The notes under the pieces: generated by a model
The model's database searches: none
What the model saw: only the letters and a program-made list of their open reading frames with translations
Told to the model about the DNA's origin: nothing
Position numbers and translations under genes: made by a program
NCBI GenBank assembly: GCA_963575745.1
Contig: CAUYUJ010000744.1
Coordinates: 12,501 to 62,500 of the forward strand
Reading direction: 5' to 3'
DNA length: 50,000 bases
DNA from: Prorocentrum cordatum
Lineage: Eukaryota > Sar > Dinophyceae > Prorocentrales > Prorocentraceae
In this document: piece by piece, positions 38,241 through 46,765 of the stretch
Layout: the number at the start of each line of letters is the position of its first letter
How positions within the stretch are numbered: position 1 is the stretch's first letter

Positions 38241-38768
38241 CTACTCTTGCTCTTCGTCCTCCTCGTGCTCCTCGTGCACCTCCTCCTCCTCCTCCTCCTC
38301 CCCGCCCTCCTCATCGCCCTCCTCGTGGCCTGGCTCCTGGCCTAGCGCTTCGTCGCCGAGCTTCTCCAACACGGAATATGTGGCGTCGTGTTTCTCGTAT
38401 TCGTGTATGAGACGCAGCACGTCATTGTAGGACCATTTCAAACGTTTCTGCTAGCATTCTTCCCTCACCTCCGCGACTGCGGTGTCCACTTTTGCTCGCA
38501 GCCCCCCTGCTTCCCAGAGTTCCGCCGCCTCTCGGCAAATCTCGAGATCTCCTGACTTGTCGAAGGGCGCTCGAATTCCCACCTTCAGGAAACCTTTCGC
38601 GGCGTCCAAGTGCAACTGCACATTCTCCAACACTGACAGCATCAAGTCGGCGCAATCGGAACGCCGCAACTGCGGCACGTGCTTCCCCAACGCCATTTGC
38701 TGCACCAGCGCTTTGGTCTCGAGGGCAATGTACCGGCGCTTCACGTGCTGGTTCAAGTCCGTGTCACG
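38241..38768 (-). pseudogene. transposase continuation with in-frame TAG codons
   Basis: This segment carries the rest of the DDE domain (DTDLNQHVKRRYIALETKAL) and a helical region (LMLSVLENVQLHLDAAKGFL), up to EVREEC and a TAG at 38,451-38,453. The same frame then gives QKRLKWSYNDVLRLIHEYEK and an acidic run up to a second TAG at 38,241-38,243. The sequence on both sides of each TAG looks coding. It joins the 943-codon frame only if a one-base slip at about 38,768 is allowed. Explanations are pseudogene decay, base-calling indels in the assembly, or TAG read-through. Confidence 0.6.
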
Positions 38769-41584
38769 GGCTGCGCAACTGCGGTCGTCCCCCCGCCGTG
38801 AATGATCAGCACGTAGCCGCGCTGCCAGGCGAGTCTCCGCACAGCGTCTGCTTTGTGCGGGGAATGGTCGTCGGCCATGAGGATGCGCCACTTTCCCCGC
38901 AACTGCGGGTCGTCGGGCCAGGCCCGCAAGTGCCGCTGCAAGAATGATACAACGTCGTCTGCGCGGTAGGACCCCTTCTCGGACGTCGCCGTGCTCACCC
39001 AAGACGGATAGCCGCGACTGCGGGCATGTGCGGCCAAGCCCTCAGCGATGACAGATCCCCCCTTGAACATTAGCTCCGCCGGCGGTGGTCCGCAACTGCG
39101 GATGTCCTCCGCGTCGCTCGACACCGTCAGGTTCGCTGTCCACCGAGCCCTGCTGTCGTCATGCGCCTCGACAAGCGGGACAATGCCACCCTTCACAGCC
39201 AAGGTCGGCTTCGAGGCCGACGACGACTCGTTGTGGTGAAAGGGCGACTGGTCCCAGTTCAGGATGTGCGGGTCGTACCCCAGAAGCTCCTCTGCAGCTG
39301 CGCGGACCCTGGCCACGTTCAAGATCATAGTCTCAAAACGAGATTGGAGCAACCATTTTGGCACCTTGTACTTGCGGTTCGGCTTCTTCATGCTCAGGCC
39401 GTAGGAGCGCCGCCACTTCACCCACCACCGAGGCCGCAACTGCGGCACCATCGGTTTGCCTCCCCGCTTCATTGTCTCCACGCAGTAGTCCGCGACGAGT
39501 TGCTTCGCCTTCGTAACCAGCAGGGATTGGGAGAACCTGGCCAACATCTTGGGCCTCTCCTCCGCAACTGCGGTTCGCTTGGCCACCGCCTTCCAGTCCA
39601 CGGAGTACCTCATGTGGGACCACCACTCGTACAGAGCGGCTTCCAGCCATGGAGCCTTGTTCGGGCGCCCTTGGTTGCCCCGCGCGCGGCGTCGGCCATG
39701 CACGCCCGCCGTGCCATGTCCACCTTGTGTGCGCCAGTTTTGAAACCACTTGGAGACGGCCTGGCGCTGCTGGACGACCCCCATGCCCTTCGGCCACGTG
39801 AACCGCCCGCAAAAAGACGCGATTGAATTCCGTGGCAGAACGCCCTCGCCCATCCAACCACAACTGCGTGCGTGCGCCTCCAGTTCTTTGCAAACCAGTT
39901 CGCGGTCTCTGAGCATGTGCGGGCACACGCGCCGCTTCTGTTCCGCAACTTCGGGTTTTGGGCGTGCGCTGGCCAGTGCGTGCGCCCTGATCTGCTCCTC
40001 CTGCAACGCCTCGGGCATAGCCTCAGCCATGGCAAGCAATATACCCATGTCCTGCACGCCCGTCTGCCACTCTAACGCCGCCATGAGAGCGGGGCGTGGC
40101 GCGCTCGCCTCTCTCGGCGCCTCTGCTGGTTCGCCCTCGCCCTCGGAGTCGTGCAGGACCATGGGTCCAGCAGGGCCGCTGGCCCCGCAACTGCGGTACG
40201 CCCGCACCTCCTCCAAGGTTAGTTCCTGCGTGACAACGAGCATGTCGTGCAACCACGGTTCGTCCCAGCGGCGCACCCCGAAATCGTACAGTTCCTCCCG
40301 AAGCCATTTGCGCGTCTCGGCATTTTGCGGTTTCTGCAACATCATCGCCATAAGGTCAATGCCGCAGTTTCCATCGCAAACAGTCCCTAGGACCCATTGT
40401 CCCAGAGGACCGTAGAACCTGTTCAACGCGTCCGCCCCCTCAGAGCACACGCCACCCACCGCAACTGCGGCCACCCAGTGGCGCACCTCATGGAGAGGGT
40501 TCTCGGGAGTCACGGGCCTGAGTTCCACCGTTGTCCATTCCCCGAACAGATCCTCAGCAGCGGCGAGTACGCACGCCACGCCGTCGACGGCGCATGGCTC
40601 AGTGCACTTCTCCTTTGCCCAAGGCATGTAGAAGTCAAGGAGGTCCTTGCGGTTCTCGCCTTCCCACACGTAAGGTCGACGCCCGAACCGCAAGGCAAAC
40701 AGCATGAAAGCTGAATACCCTATGTAGGAATTCTCGGACAGAATCTGCCTCAGGAGAGCCATCACGCGGTCAGGCACCGTCGCCGCCACTGCGGCCTGGA
40801 TCTTTGGCGCGTCTTCCACAGGTACACCTTTCTCTGGCGCCAGGGGTGGCGCCGCGACTCGTGGCCGCAAGGCGTCGCCAACAGGCGCCGCAACTCGTGC
40901 TGCAGCCTTTGGGTCTGGGCACGGGAAGAATGCGACCTGCGTCTTCGACCAGTTCTCTGGCAGCGGCCGCGCTGGTGGCAAGCGTGCTGGAAGTGGTGTG
41001 TCTTTGTCCGCTTCCACTCCCTCAGGAGCTTCAACCGCAATCGCGGTCTCCTGCGCAGCAGGCGGGTCTGGTGTTGCGTGCACTTGAGCTGGAGGAGCTG
41101 GAGGGACTGCTGCTGCGGGTGCTTCGGGCACAGGGGCTGCTGGAGGTTTGGGTTCTGCGGGTGCTTCTGGTGCTGGAGCTGCGTGTCCTTCTTGCGCAGG
41201 AGCTGCGAGTTCTGCTGGTGTTGCTGGTGCTATGTGTGCAGGGGCCGAGGGAGCCGCAACTGCGGTGCCGCCTGGAGCCGCAACTGCGGGGGGTGGCGTC
41301 GCGCCCGGTCGCCAAGCAGACGGCCGCAAATGAAAGCGAGGCGGCTCAACAAGGCCGTACTGCGACGCGGGCCACTTCGCTAGGCACGGAAAATCCGCAC
41401 ATGCGTGCACCTTTATCTTCTTGGGGCACGGAACGCCGCTACTGCGGCCCAAGATGTTGGCGAGCCCAGTGGTGCCATACTTCGTTTTCCTCGGTGCGCA
41501 GCCGCTGTCGTAATGGAGCCACTCCACCTCGAAATGCGTTCCGTCCTCCTCGCCATACCATGTCCGCCCCACGGGAACATCCAT
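38753..41584 (-). CDS. DDE-superfamily transposase-like protein (943 aa before frameshift)
   Basis: The ATG at 41,584 is preceded in frame by a TAG at 41,639-41,641. Residues 1-75 look like a small domain (WYGEEDGTHFEVEWLHYDSG); about 80-210 is an Ala/Pro linker. The middle holds a long helical region of unknown role. From about residue 600 there is a helix-turn-helix-like section (SWFQNW, KRGGKPMVPQLRPRWWVKWR). The DDE core follows: NWDQSPFH (first Asp, about 39,255 in the DNA), WRILMADDHSPHKADAVRRL (second Asp, about 38,880), and HGGGTTAVAQPV, where the third Asp follows in the -1 frame. This resembles the pogo/Tigger DDE_1 pattern GG-x-T-x3-QP-x-D. It would cut and paste DNA. It is interrupted by a frameshift next to the third catalytic residue. 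At least ten copies of the 12-bp motif lie within it. Confidence 0.75.
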   Translation of the reverse strand: MDVPVGRTWYGEEDGTHFEVEWLHYDSGCAPRKTKYGTTGLANILGRSSGVPCPKKIKVHACADFPCLAKWPASQYGLVEPPRFHLRPSAWRPGATPPPAVAAPGGTAVAAPSAPAHIAPATPAELAAPAQEGHAAPAPEAPAEPKPPAAPVPEAPAAAVPPAPPAQVHATPDPPAAQETAIAVEAPEGVEADKDTPLPARLPPARPLPENWSKTQVAFFPCPDPKAAARVAAPVGDALRPRVAAPPLAPEKGVPVEDAPKIQAAVAATVPDRVMALLRQILSENSYIGYSAFMLFALRFGRRPYVWEGENRKDLLDFYMPWAKEKCTEPCAVDGVACVLAAAEDLFGEWTTVELRPVTPENPLHEVRHWVAAVAVGGVCSEGADALNRFYGPLGQWVLGTVCDGNCGIDLMAMMLQKPQNAETRKWLREELYDFGVRRWDEPWLHDMLVVTQELTLEEVRAYRSCGASGPAGPMVLHDSEGEGEPAEAPREASAPRPALMAALEWQTGVQDMGILLAMAEAMPEALQEEQIRAHALASARPKPEVAEQKRRVCPHMLRDRELVCKELEAHARSCGWMGEGVLPRNSIASFCGRFTWPKGMGVVQQRQAVSKWFQNWRTQGGHGTAGVHGRRRARGNQGRPNKAPWLEAALYEWWSHMRYSVDWKAVAKRTAVAEERPKMLARFSQSLLVTKAKQLVADYCVETMKRGGKPMVPQLRPRWWVKWRRSYGLSMKKPNRKYKVPKWLLQSRFETMILNVARVRAAAEELLGYDPHILNWDQSPFHHNESSSASKPTLAVKGGIVPLVEAHDDSRARWTANLTVSSDAEDIRSCGPPPAELMFKGGSVIAEGLAAHARSRGYPSWVSTATSEKGSYRADDVVSFLQRHLRAWPDDPQLRGKWRILMADDHSPHKADAVRRLAWQRGYVLIIHGGGTTAVAQPVTRT

Positions 41585-41958
41585 GAGCGGTCGCGTGGCG
41601 AACGACTCGGGCCGGGCACTCGGCTGCGGGCTACAGAACTAGGAAGAGGGAGGGGAGGAGGGAGGAGCAACTGAAGACGATGCGGAGGGGCGAAGAAGGA
41701 GGTACATTTCAACAACGCCCGCGCGGAAGCCCCAATCATCGCGCGCACAGGGTTTCGATGCTTCACTCCATGCTTCTCTAAGAAAAACGCTCGCCCACAC
41801 AAGTTGGCGCACTAAGGCGTGCACCCGTGGAACACCCTAACCTTCCGCCTGCCTCCTCACACCGCCTCGCCCTCCGCGTGTTCACGCGCACCCAGCCACC
41901 CCGCAACTGCGGGCACTCAGTAGCCCCACCGCAACTGCGGCCCATACGGCTTCGGGCC
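41585..41958. other. gap between the transposase and the 332-aa gene
   Basis: Contains two closely spaced motif copies (about 41,901 and 41,929) and a purine-rich segment at 41,640-41,700. It is the presumed 5' region of the transposase gene on the minus strand. I see no recognisable core promoter. Confidence 0.45.
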
Positions 41959-42957
41959 TCAGTCGAACAGACTGGGGATTTGGAGCTCGAGGTAATCCAG
42001 AGCCGCTTGCTTGCGCTGGTGCTGCGTCATGCCCTCCCACTCGTAGTCGTAGCCCTTCACCGACTGCGCCGACTGCCACTTCTTCTTTGTAAGTTTCTTC
42101 ACATCCATCTCGATCCTTTTGCCCTTGTTGGCACACTCTCGCGCGATGGTCGCGACCCAAGCGCCCTTGAAGTCCCAAACGACGGTGAAGCCAGAGCCGC
42201 TCCCCTGCGCCACGGGGGGGTCGACCTCCTTTTGCTTCGCCAGCGGGGTGGCAGGGTCAACCGCCGTTGCCCAGTCCCTGTCCGCCACTGCGGCCTCGTC
42301 CTTGTCGCCGTCGCCGATGTCGGGGACACCGCCGAGGCTCACGTCGTCCACGATCATGTCGATCAGCCACCCAAGGTCTGCAGCGTCCAGCCACAACGTC
42401 CTCCGCTTGAAGCTGGCCACCCGCACGTTTCGAACGGCCGTGTCGTGCGGAAACTTCATGGGGCTCTTTGCGGGCATCTGTACAGAGTGCACAGTGGCTA
42501 TGGCCGACTCCACGGCCTCGCCCCTGGGCAGGCCAGTAGCCGCCGCACGCGTTCCAGTCTTCTGCTTCTTGGCGCTGGTCGGGGTCGCTGCCTGCTTCTT
42601 CGTGGCGTCCGTGGAGCTGACCAGGGCCGACATGGGGTCATCTGCTTCGTCCCCCGCGTCGCCGTCGCTCTCATCGTCCGCAACTGCGGCGCCGCCCTGC
42701 TTCGCGACTTCTTTCTTCAGCGCGTCCCAGGCCTTGGAGGCCTTCAAGGCCCCTGCGGTCGGTTTACCTTTGGCGCACACCTTGAGCAGCCAAGCCTTTT
42801 GCATGTTCACGTGCACGAAAGTTATCTCTCCGAGGGGCCATGCGTGGAGCACCTTGACATCCTTTTCGGGGACGGGGGTGGTCTGCGCAAGCCAACCTCC
42901 ACGGATGCACAAGACCTTCTCAACGCACACAGGGCTCCATTCGCTCGAAGTCGGCAT
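41959..42957 (-). CDS. uncharacterised protein (332 aa)
   Basis: The ATG at 42,957 starts MPTSSEWSPVCVEKVLCIRG and the stop is TGA at 41,959. A further open extension upstream begins with TTG inside the hairpin at 43,120-43,157 and is less likely. Residues 1-75 look globular (HAWPLGEITFVHVNMQKAWL). Residues 95-150 are acidic then Lys-rich. Residues 170-235 look globular again (TLWLDAADLGWLIDMIVDDV). The C-terminus has KGKRIEMDVKKLTKKKWQSA and a helical end. I recognise no family. Two motif copies read as Ala-Val-Ala. It lies just inside the right hairpin of the 8.2-kb block, upstream of the transposase and in the same direction. Confidence 0.65.
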   Translation of the reverse strand: MPTSSEWSPVCVEKVLCIRGGWLAQTTPVPEKDVKVLHAWPLGEITFVHVNMQKAWLLKVCAKGKPTAGALKASKAWDALKKEVAKQGGAAVADDESDGDAGDEADDPMSALVSSTDATKKQAATPTSAKKQKTGTRAAATGLPRGEAVESAIATVHSVQMPAKSPMKFPHDTAVRNVRVASFKRRTLWLDAADLGWLIDMIVDDVSLGGVPDIGDGDKDEAAVADRDWATAVDPATPLAKQKEVDPPVAQGSGSGFTVVWDFKGAWVATIARECANKGKRIEMDVKKLTKKKWQSAQSVKGYDYEWEGMTQHQRKQAALDYLELQIPSLFD

Positions 42958-43039
42958 GTGTGCTACTGCGCTGGACACAGCCGCAACTGCGGGCAAGGCG
43001 GGGGTGCGGGCAGTGGGGCCGCGCGCGGTTGAGCCAGAT

Positions 43040-43325
43040 GGCGAGCTGAACGCCTCCCTGGAGGGCCTCCCTCGGTCCCTGCGATCCTCGCGCCTCCCTG
43101 GAGGGCCTCCGCCCTCAGAATGCTTCAAAGCAGTGCCGGGGCACTGCTTTGAAGCATCTGGCGGAGGCCCTCCAGGGCCTCCGCCCTCAGCCCAGGGCCC
43201 TCCAGGCCCTCCAGGGCCTCCAGGGAGGCCCTCCAGGGCCTCCAGGGAGGCCCTCCAGGGCCTCCAGGGCCCTCCAGGCCCTCCAGGGCGGACGCCCTCC
43301 AGGGCCTCCAGGGAGGGAGGGAGGG
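43040..43325. repeat. CCAGGGCCT/GGAGGCCCT repeat around the right hairpin
   Basis: Units of 9-15 bases such as CCCTCCAGGGCCTCCAGGG are tandem from 43,160 to 43,320. The left flank (43,040-43,118) has the same words. GGCGGAGGCCCTCCAGGG on the right is mirrored by CCCTGGAGGGCCTCCGCC on the left of the hairpin, so the fold can extend well beyond the hairpin itself. Confidence 0.8.
43120..43157. repeat. 38-bp hairpin matching 34,971-35,028
   Basis: ATGCTTCAAAGCAGTGCC, GG, then its perfect complement GGCACTGCTTTGAAGCAT, so the arms are 18 bp. Its core AAAGCAGTGCC..GGCACTGCTTT is identical in the arms to the left tandem hairpins, and its central CCGGGGC is the inverse of their GCCCCGG. Confidence 0.9.
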
Positions 43326-43636
43326 AGTGAGGAAATGAGTAGTTTCGGCTTCCAACTTGGGAGGAAGGGGAGAAAGGAGGAGGAGAGAGGGAGGAAGTGG
43401 AGGAAGGGCGAGGGAGGAGAGGGAGAAGGGAGGGAGGAGGTCCGTTTCGAACCTCCGTGCTCGATCGTCAGCGGTCCGCTACTGCGGCATCAGCTAACAG
43501 AAGCAGTGACACTGCAAACTACACGAGCGCTCCGCAACAGCGGTCACGCGTGCGCCCCCCCCTTCGGCCTGTTGCCCGCAACTGCGGTCACGCGAGCAAG
43601 CCGCCCTGACTGCCGCCACTGCGGCTTCTTAATTAA
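43326..43636. other. gap with purine tract and a cluster of motif copies
   Basis: A GGA-rich segment (43,355-43,440) is followed by four motif or near-motif copies at about 43,480, 43,530, 43,578 and 43,612 within 150 bases. The end, TTAATTAATTA, supplies the TAA stop of the gene to the right. Confidence 0.6.
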
Positions 43637-46063
43637 TTAGAGCGACATCTTCCCGCTTTCGTCGAACCCTTTCTTCGATTTCTTCGGCGCGGGCTGGCCC
43701 GAAGGCTTCCCTTTGGCCCTCTTGGCCGCGTCCGTCTTCCACGTCTCCTCGGCCGCCTTCTTCTTCGGTGCGGTTTTGGGTCTCGCCTCCCACAGGAGCT
43801 CTTCTCCTTTCTTCACGGCCGTGGTATTCACCAGCACAGGGACATTCACGGCGAGCACGACCCCGCCTGTCCCAGGCACGCACACCGCCAATTCTTTCGT
43901 CTCCAGCTCCATGTTGATGCGCGCAACTGCGCTTTCATTACGGCTGTTTCTCTGCTGGATCTCCTGTTCCGTGACTCTGTTGACTGCCCAGAAGACGTGC
44001 ATTGTCTCTTGCGCATCCCACTTCCATGCTCTCAACCGCACATCGTGGTCAGCCACGTCGGCGGGCGTCTTGTCCGCAGGCGGCTTGAACTCGGGGTGCA
44101 AGTAGAAGGTCGTGGGCGTGGCCCCATTTGGATCTCCTTTCACCCAGACTTGCACGGCCACCCTCTCGGGGTGCGTGCTTGCGGCGTGCACCTTGGATGC
44201 CTTTGGGACGCACGGCCACAACTCGATGCATTTTTCGTCGTTTGCAGCGGTTGCCTTGACGGTGCGTTTCTCTGTGTCAGCGTCTTGCAACACCTCTACT
44301 TGCGCTTCCGCAACTGCGGACATGTGGCGCGCCCAAAGGCACAGCAACACTGCGCTGACCAAAGCAGGCTCCCGCCCCAGCTCCTTCGCTGCCGCTGAAC
44401 GCCTCCATTCGGCGATTGGCAAAGGGAAGGATCCGCGTGGAATGGCCGTCGTGTCCCTGCTGCGCTGGTGGTTCGTTGGTAATTGCGTCGTGGGGTCAAA
44501 GGAAATGACCGTCGGCATCAACTCGTGCTCCTCTGCGGAAGCCTTTGTCTTCCCCGCCACTGCGGGCTCATTCGGTTCTGGGCGCGGCAACGCGTTGAAA
44601 TCGAACCAATCGGGCTTCCCGCCTCCGACTCCCACTTCGCCGAGGGCCTTCTCAAGGGCGTCCCGATTGGACTTCGGCTCCACCTTCCCCGTGGCCTCCG
44701 CGCAAGCGCGGAGGAGCGCCTGACGATGTCCTGGGATACTTCGTTCCTTGACGCGGGTGTCCTTCAGGTACTGCATGAAGCCGTCCGCGGTCAGTATGCA
44801 CAGGTTCGCCTTGAACTCGATCGCCTTCTCAGGGCCCATGCCGTCGATGGCCTTGCTCAGCGTGAACAAGTACAAACGGAGAGCCGAGTTCATGTCGATG
44901 AGGAAGTCTCGGAACTCCTTCTTCTTCCACGATTGTTCTGGGTCAGGGCACCACACAGGAGTGTCAACGCCCCTCTTCCTCGCAGGCGCGTTCCTGTAGC
45001 ATCGCATCACCACGGCAACCTTGACCCACGGCACTTCGTCGGGAAGCTCGCTGGCTGCCCCGAAGGCACCGAGCCGAAGGGCCCTTCTCCTGGAGTTCAC
45101 GTAGACCTCGCAGAACTGGAGCAGCAAGGGGATGAACTGCGCTTTCGTGCTCCCGAGCCCAACAACGAACGAGAACAGCTCAATGAAGTCTGGGTCCTGA
45201 ACGACTCGATCGAGTTCGTGCATGACGGAGAGCTTGACCTTTTCAAAGGCAACCTGATCCGCAACTGCGGCGTGCAGCTCCGCGTCAACAGCCTTGCACA
45301 GAACACGGAGCGCGGTGAGTTCAGTCGTTCGCAACGCAAAATCGGCTCCTTTATTGAGGGACTGGCTGATGAGCGAAGCACCAGTGGGTTCCTCGTCCAT
45401 GATTTTCCAGCTAAGCACTTCCATGAGCATACCCCCCTGCACGAGTTTCTTAGCGACAGGGTCATGTTCCGCCACTGCGGCCATGTCGAGATTGCCGTCC
45501 TTATCGAGCACGCGCTTCAGCCTCGCGCTCTCGTCCTCCGTGAACTCCATGCCTTGGGGGATGGGCCACTTGGCTCCCAGGGCGCACGCCCGCAACACGA
45601 GGCACAAGTGGGAGTGCGAACACGTCCCATACGCAACGTCTGTTCCGCAACTGCGGTCGAAGCACGCAGCGAGGTGGCCGGTCGCTTTTTCCAGATTGTA
45701 CTCTGTGTACGTCTGGAACTTCGGGTCCTCCTTTTTTCTCAGCACCAGCTCTTGTGCTGGGTACATCTGAACGCAGACACCTTCGTGGTCAGCTTCGGCT
45801 TGCGTGAATCCAGCCAGGAAGATTTTCACAGCGAGTTCCCGAACCCTTTCCTGCTGAGGGTAGTGCCCGCCTCGGTTGCCCGTGTGCGGGGCGAGCATGA
45901 GCACAGGGAGGCGCACCTTGTCCCCTGTCCTGAATCTAGACCTCAAGGCGTTGGCCCTCTGAAAGATCCCTTGCGTTCCGCCTGGAACTGCGGCTGTCTC
46001 GCCCGCCACTGCGGCTTTCTTGTCCGCCGCTGCGGCATTATCTGCGCCGACGCTGTCGTTCAT
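43637..46063 (-). CDS. uncharacterised large protein (808 aa)
   Basis: I chose the ATG at 46,063; a GTG at 46,087 extends the frame by eight residues. The stop is TAA at 43,637. The head is Ala/Asp-rich with motif-derived Ala-Val-Ala pieces. From about residue 40 the chain looks well folded throughout: RTGDKVRLPVLMLAPHTGNR, FDRSCGTDVAYGTCSHSHLC (a Cys/His-rich spot), LSVMHELDRVVQDPDFIELF and AIEFKANLCILTADGFMQYL. The end is Lys-rich (RPKTAPKKKAAEE, then KKSKKGFDESGKMSL) and could act in nuclear localisation. No catalytic motif or family was recognised. The frame is uninterrupted over 2.4 kb, in contrast to the transposase. About seven motif copies are inside, mostly in the Ala-Val-Ala frame. 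Confidence 0.75.
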   Translation of the reverse strand: MNDSVGADNAAAADKKAAVAGETAAVPGGTQGIFQRANALRSRFRTGDKVRLPVLMLAPHTGNRGGHYPQQERVRELAVKIFLAGFTQAEADHEGVCVQMYPAQELVLRKKEDPKFQTYTEYNLEKATGHLAACFDRSCGTDVAYGTCSHSHLCLVLRACALGAKWPIPQGMEFTEDESARLKRVLDKDGNLDMAAVAEHDPVAKKLVQGGMLMEVLSWKIMDEEPTGASLISQSLNKGADFALRTTELTALRVLCKAVDAELHAAVADQVAFEKVKLSVMHELDRVVQDPDFIELFSFVVGLGSTKAQFIPLLLQFCEVYVNSRRRALRLGAFGAASELPDEVPWVKVAVVMRCYRNAPARKRGVDTPVWCPDPEQSWKKKEFRDFLIDMNSALRLYLFTLSKAIDGMGPEKAIEFKANLCILTADGFMQYLKDTRVKERSIPGHRQALLRACAEATGKVEPKSNRDALEKALGEVGVGGGKPDWFDFNALPRPEPNEPAVAGKTKASAEEHELMPTVISFDPTTQLPTNHQRSRDTTAIPRGSFPLPIAEWRRSAAAKELGREPALVSAVLLCLWARHMSAVAEAQVEVLQDADTEKRTVKATAANDEKCIELWPCVPKASKVHAASTHPERVAVQVWVKGDPNGATPTTFYLHPEFKPPADKTPADVADHDVRLRAWKWDAQETMHVFWAVNRVTEQEIQQRNSRNESAVARINMELETKELAVCVPGTGGVVLAVNVPVLVNTTAVKKGEELLWEARPKTAPKKKAAEETWKTDAAKRAKGKPSGQPAPKKSKKGFDESGKMSL

Positions 46064-46765
46064 ATCTGTGCCGACGCTGTCCGCCACTGCGGCCCGGAGC
46101 TCCGATATGGCGGACTATGGCACGACGTCCGTCGCTCAGGGTGGAGGCGTGTGTGCCAGGAGCCCAACGACCTGCTGAGCCGAATGCCTGCGGACGACTG
46201 AAGGCTCAGTTTTAATCCAAAATATCGGGCGAGAGCTTGGGGGGGGTGCAGGCTGGAGGAGGGAGGGGGGTGCAAGCTGGAGGAGGACGAGGAGGGGAAG
46301 GGGAAGGAGAGCTAGGACGGAGGTGGCGGGGGGATGCGGCCTGGAGGAGGACGAGGGAGGGAGGAGGGAGGAGGGAGGAGGGAGGAGGGAGGAGGGAGGA
46401 GGGACGACGACGACGACGACTGCTGACGACAGACGACAGACTTGACGACGACGACGACCGACGACGACTGCTGACGACAGACGACAGACGCGACGACGAC
46501 GACGGCAGCGACGACGACGAGGACGGACGACGACGATGATGATGACCCAGCGCGCGCACACTTATTGCAAACTGCGGCTTCGCAACCGCGTGCTCTCCTA
46601 TTATACGCAACCGCAACTGCGGCTTGGCAACCGCAACCCCGCAACTGCGGGCTATCCTACACCGCAACATGCACTCCATCGCTAATGGGATGCACTACGC
46701 AGGCAGCAGGCGCCCAGTAGTACCGAGCTCTGTTCCGCAACTGCGGCTCCTCGGTCTTGCCGCAC
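46064..46765. other. intergenic stretch with GGA/GAC repeats and a motif cluster
   Basis: From 46,230 to 46,560 there are GGA and GAC repeats, including a ~60-bp repeat (ACGACGACGACTGCTGACGA at about 46,406 and 46,462). From 46,565 to 46,790 there are about six motif or near-motif copies, the densest cluster but one. It is the presumed promoter side of the 808-aa gene. No TATA-like or other core element was recognised. Confidence 0.6.

Noticed and set aside
44483-46201. Long plus-strand frame (572 codons) and a similar one at 46,757-48,019
   Set aside because: They are antisense to intact minus-strand genes whose translations look folded; the plus-strand translations are rich in Arg, His and Leu and have no motif.
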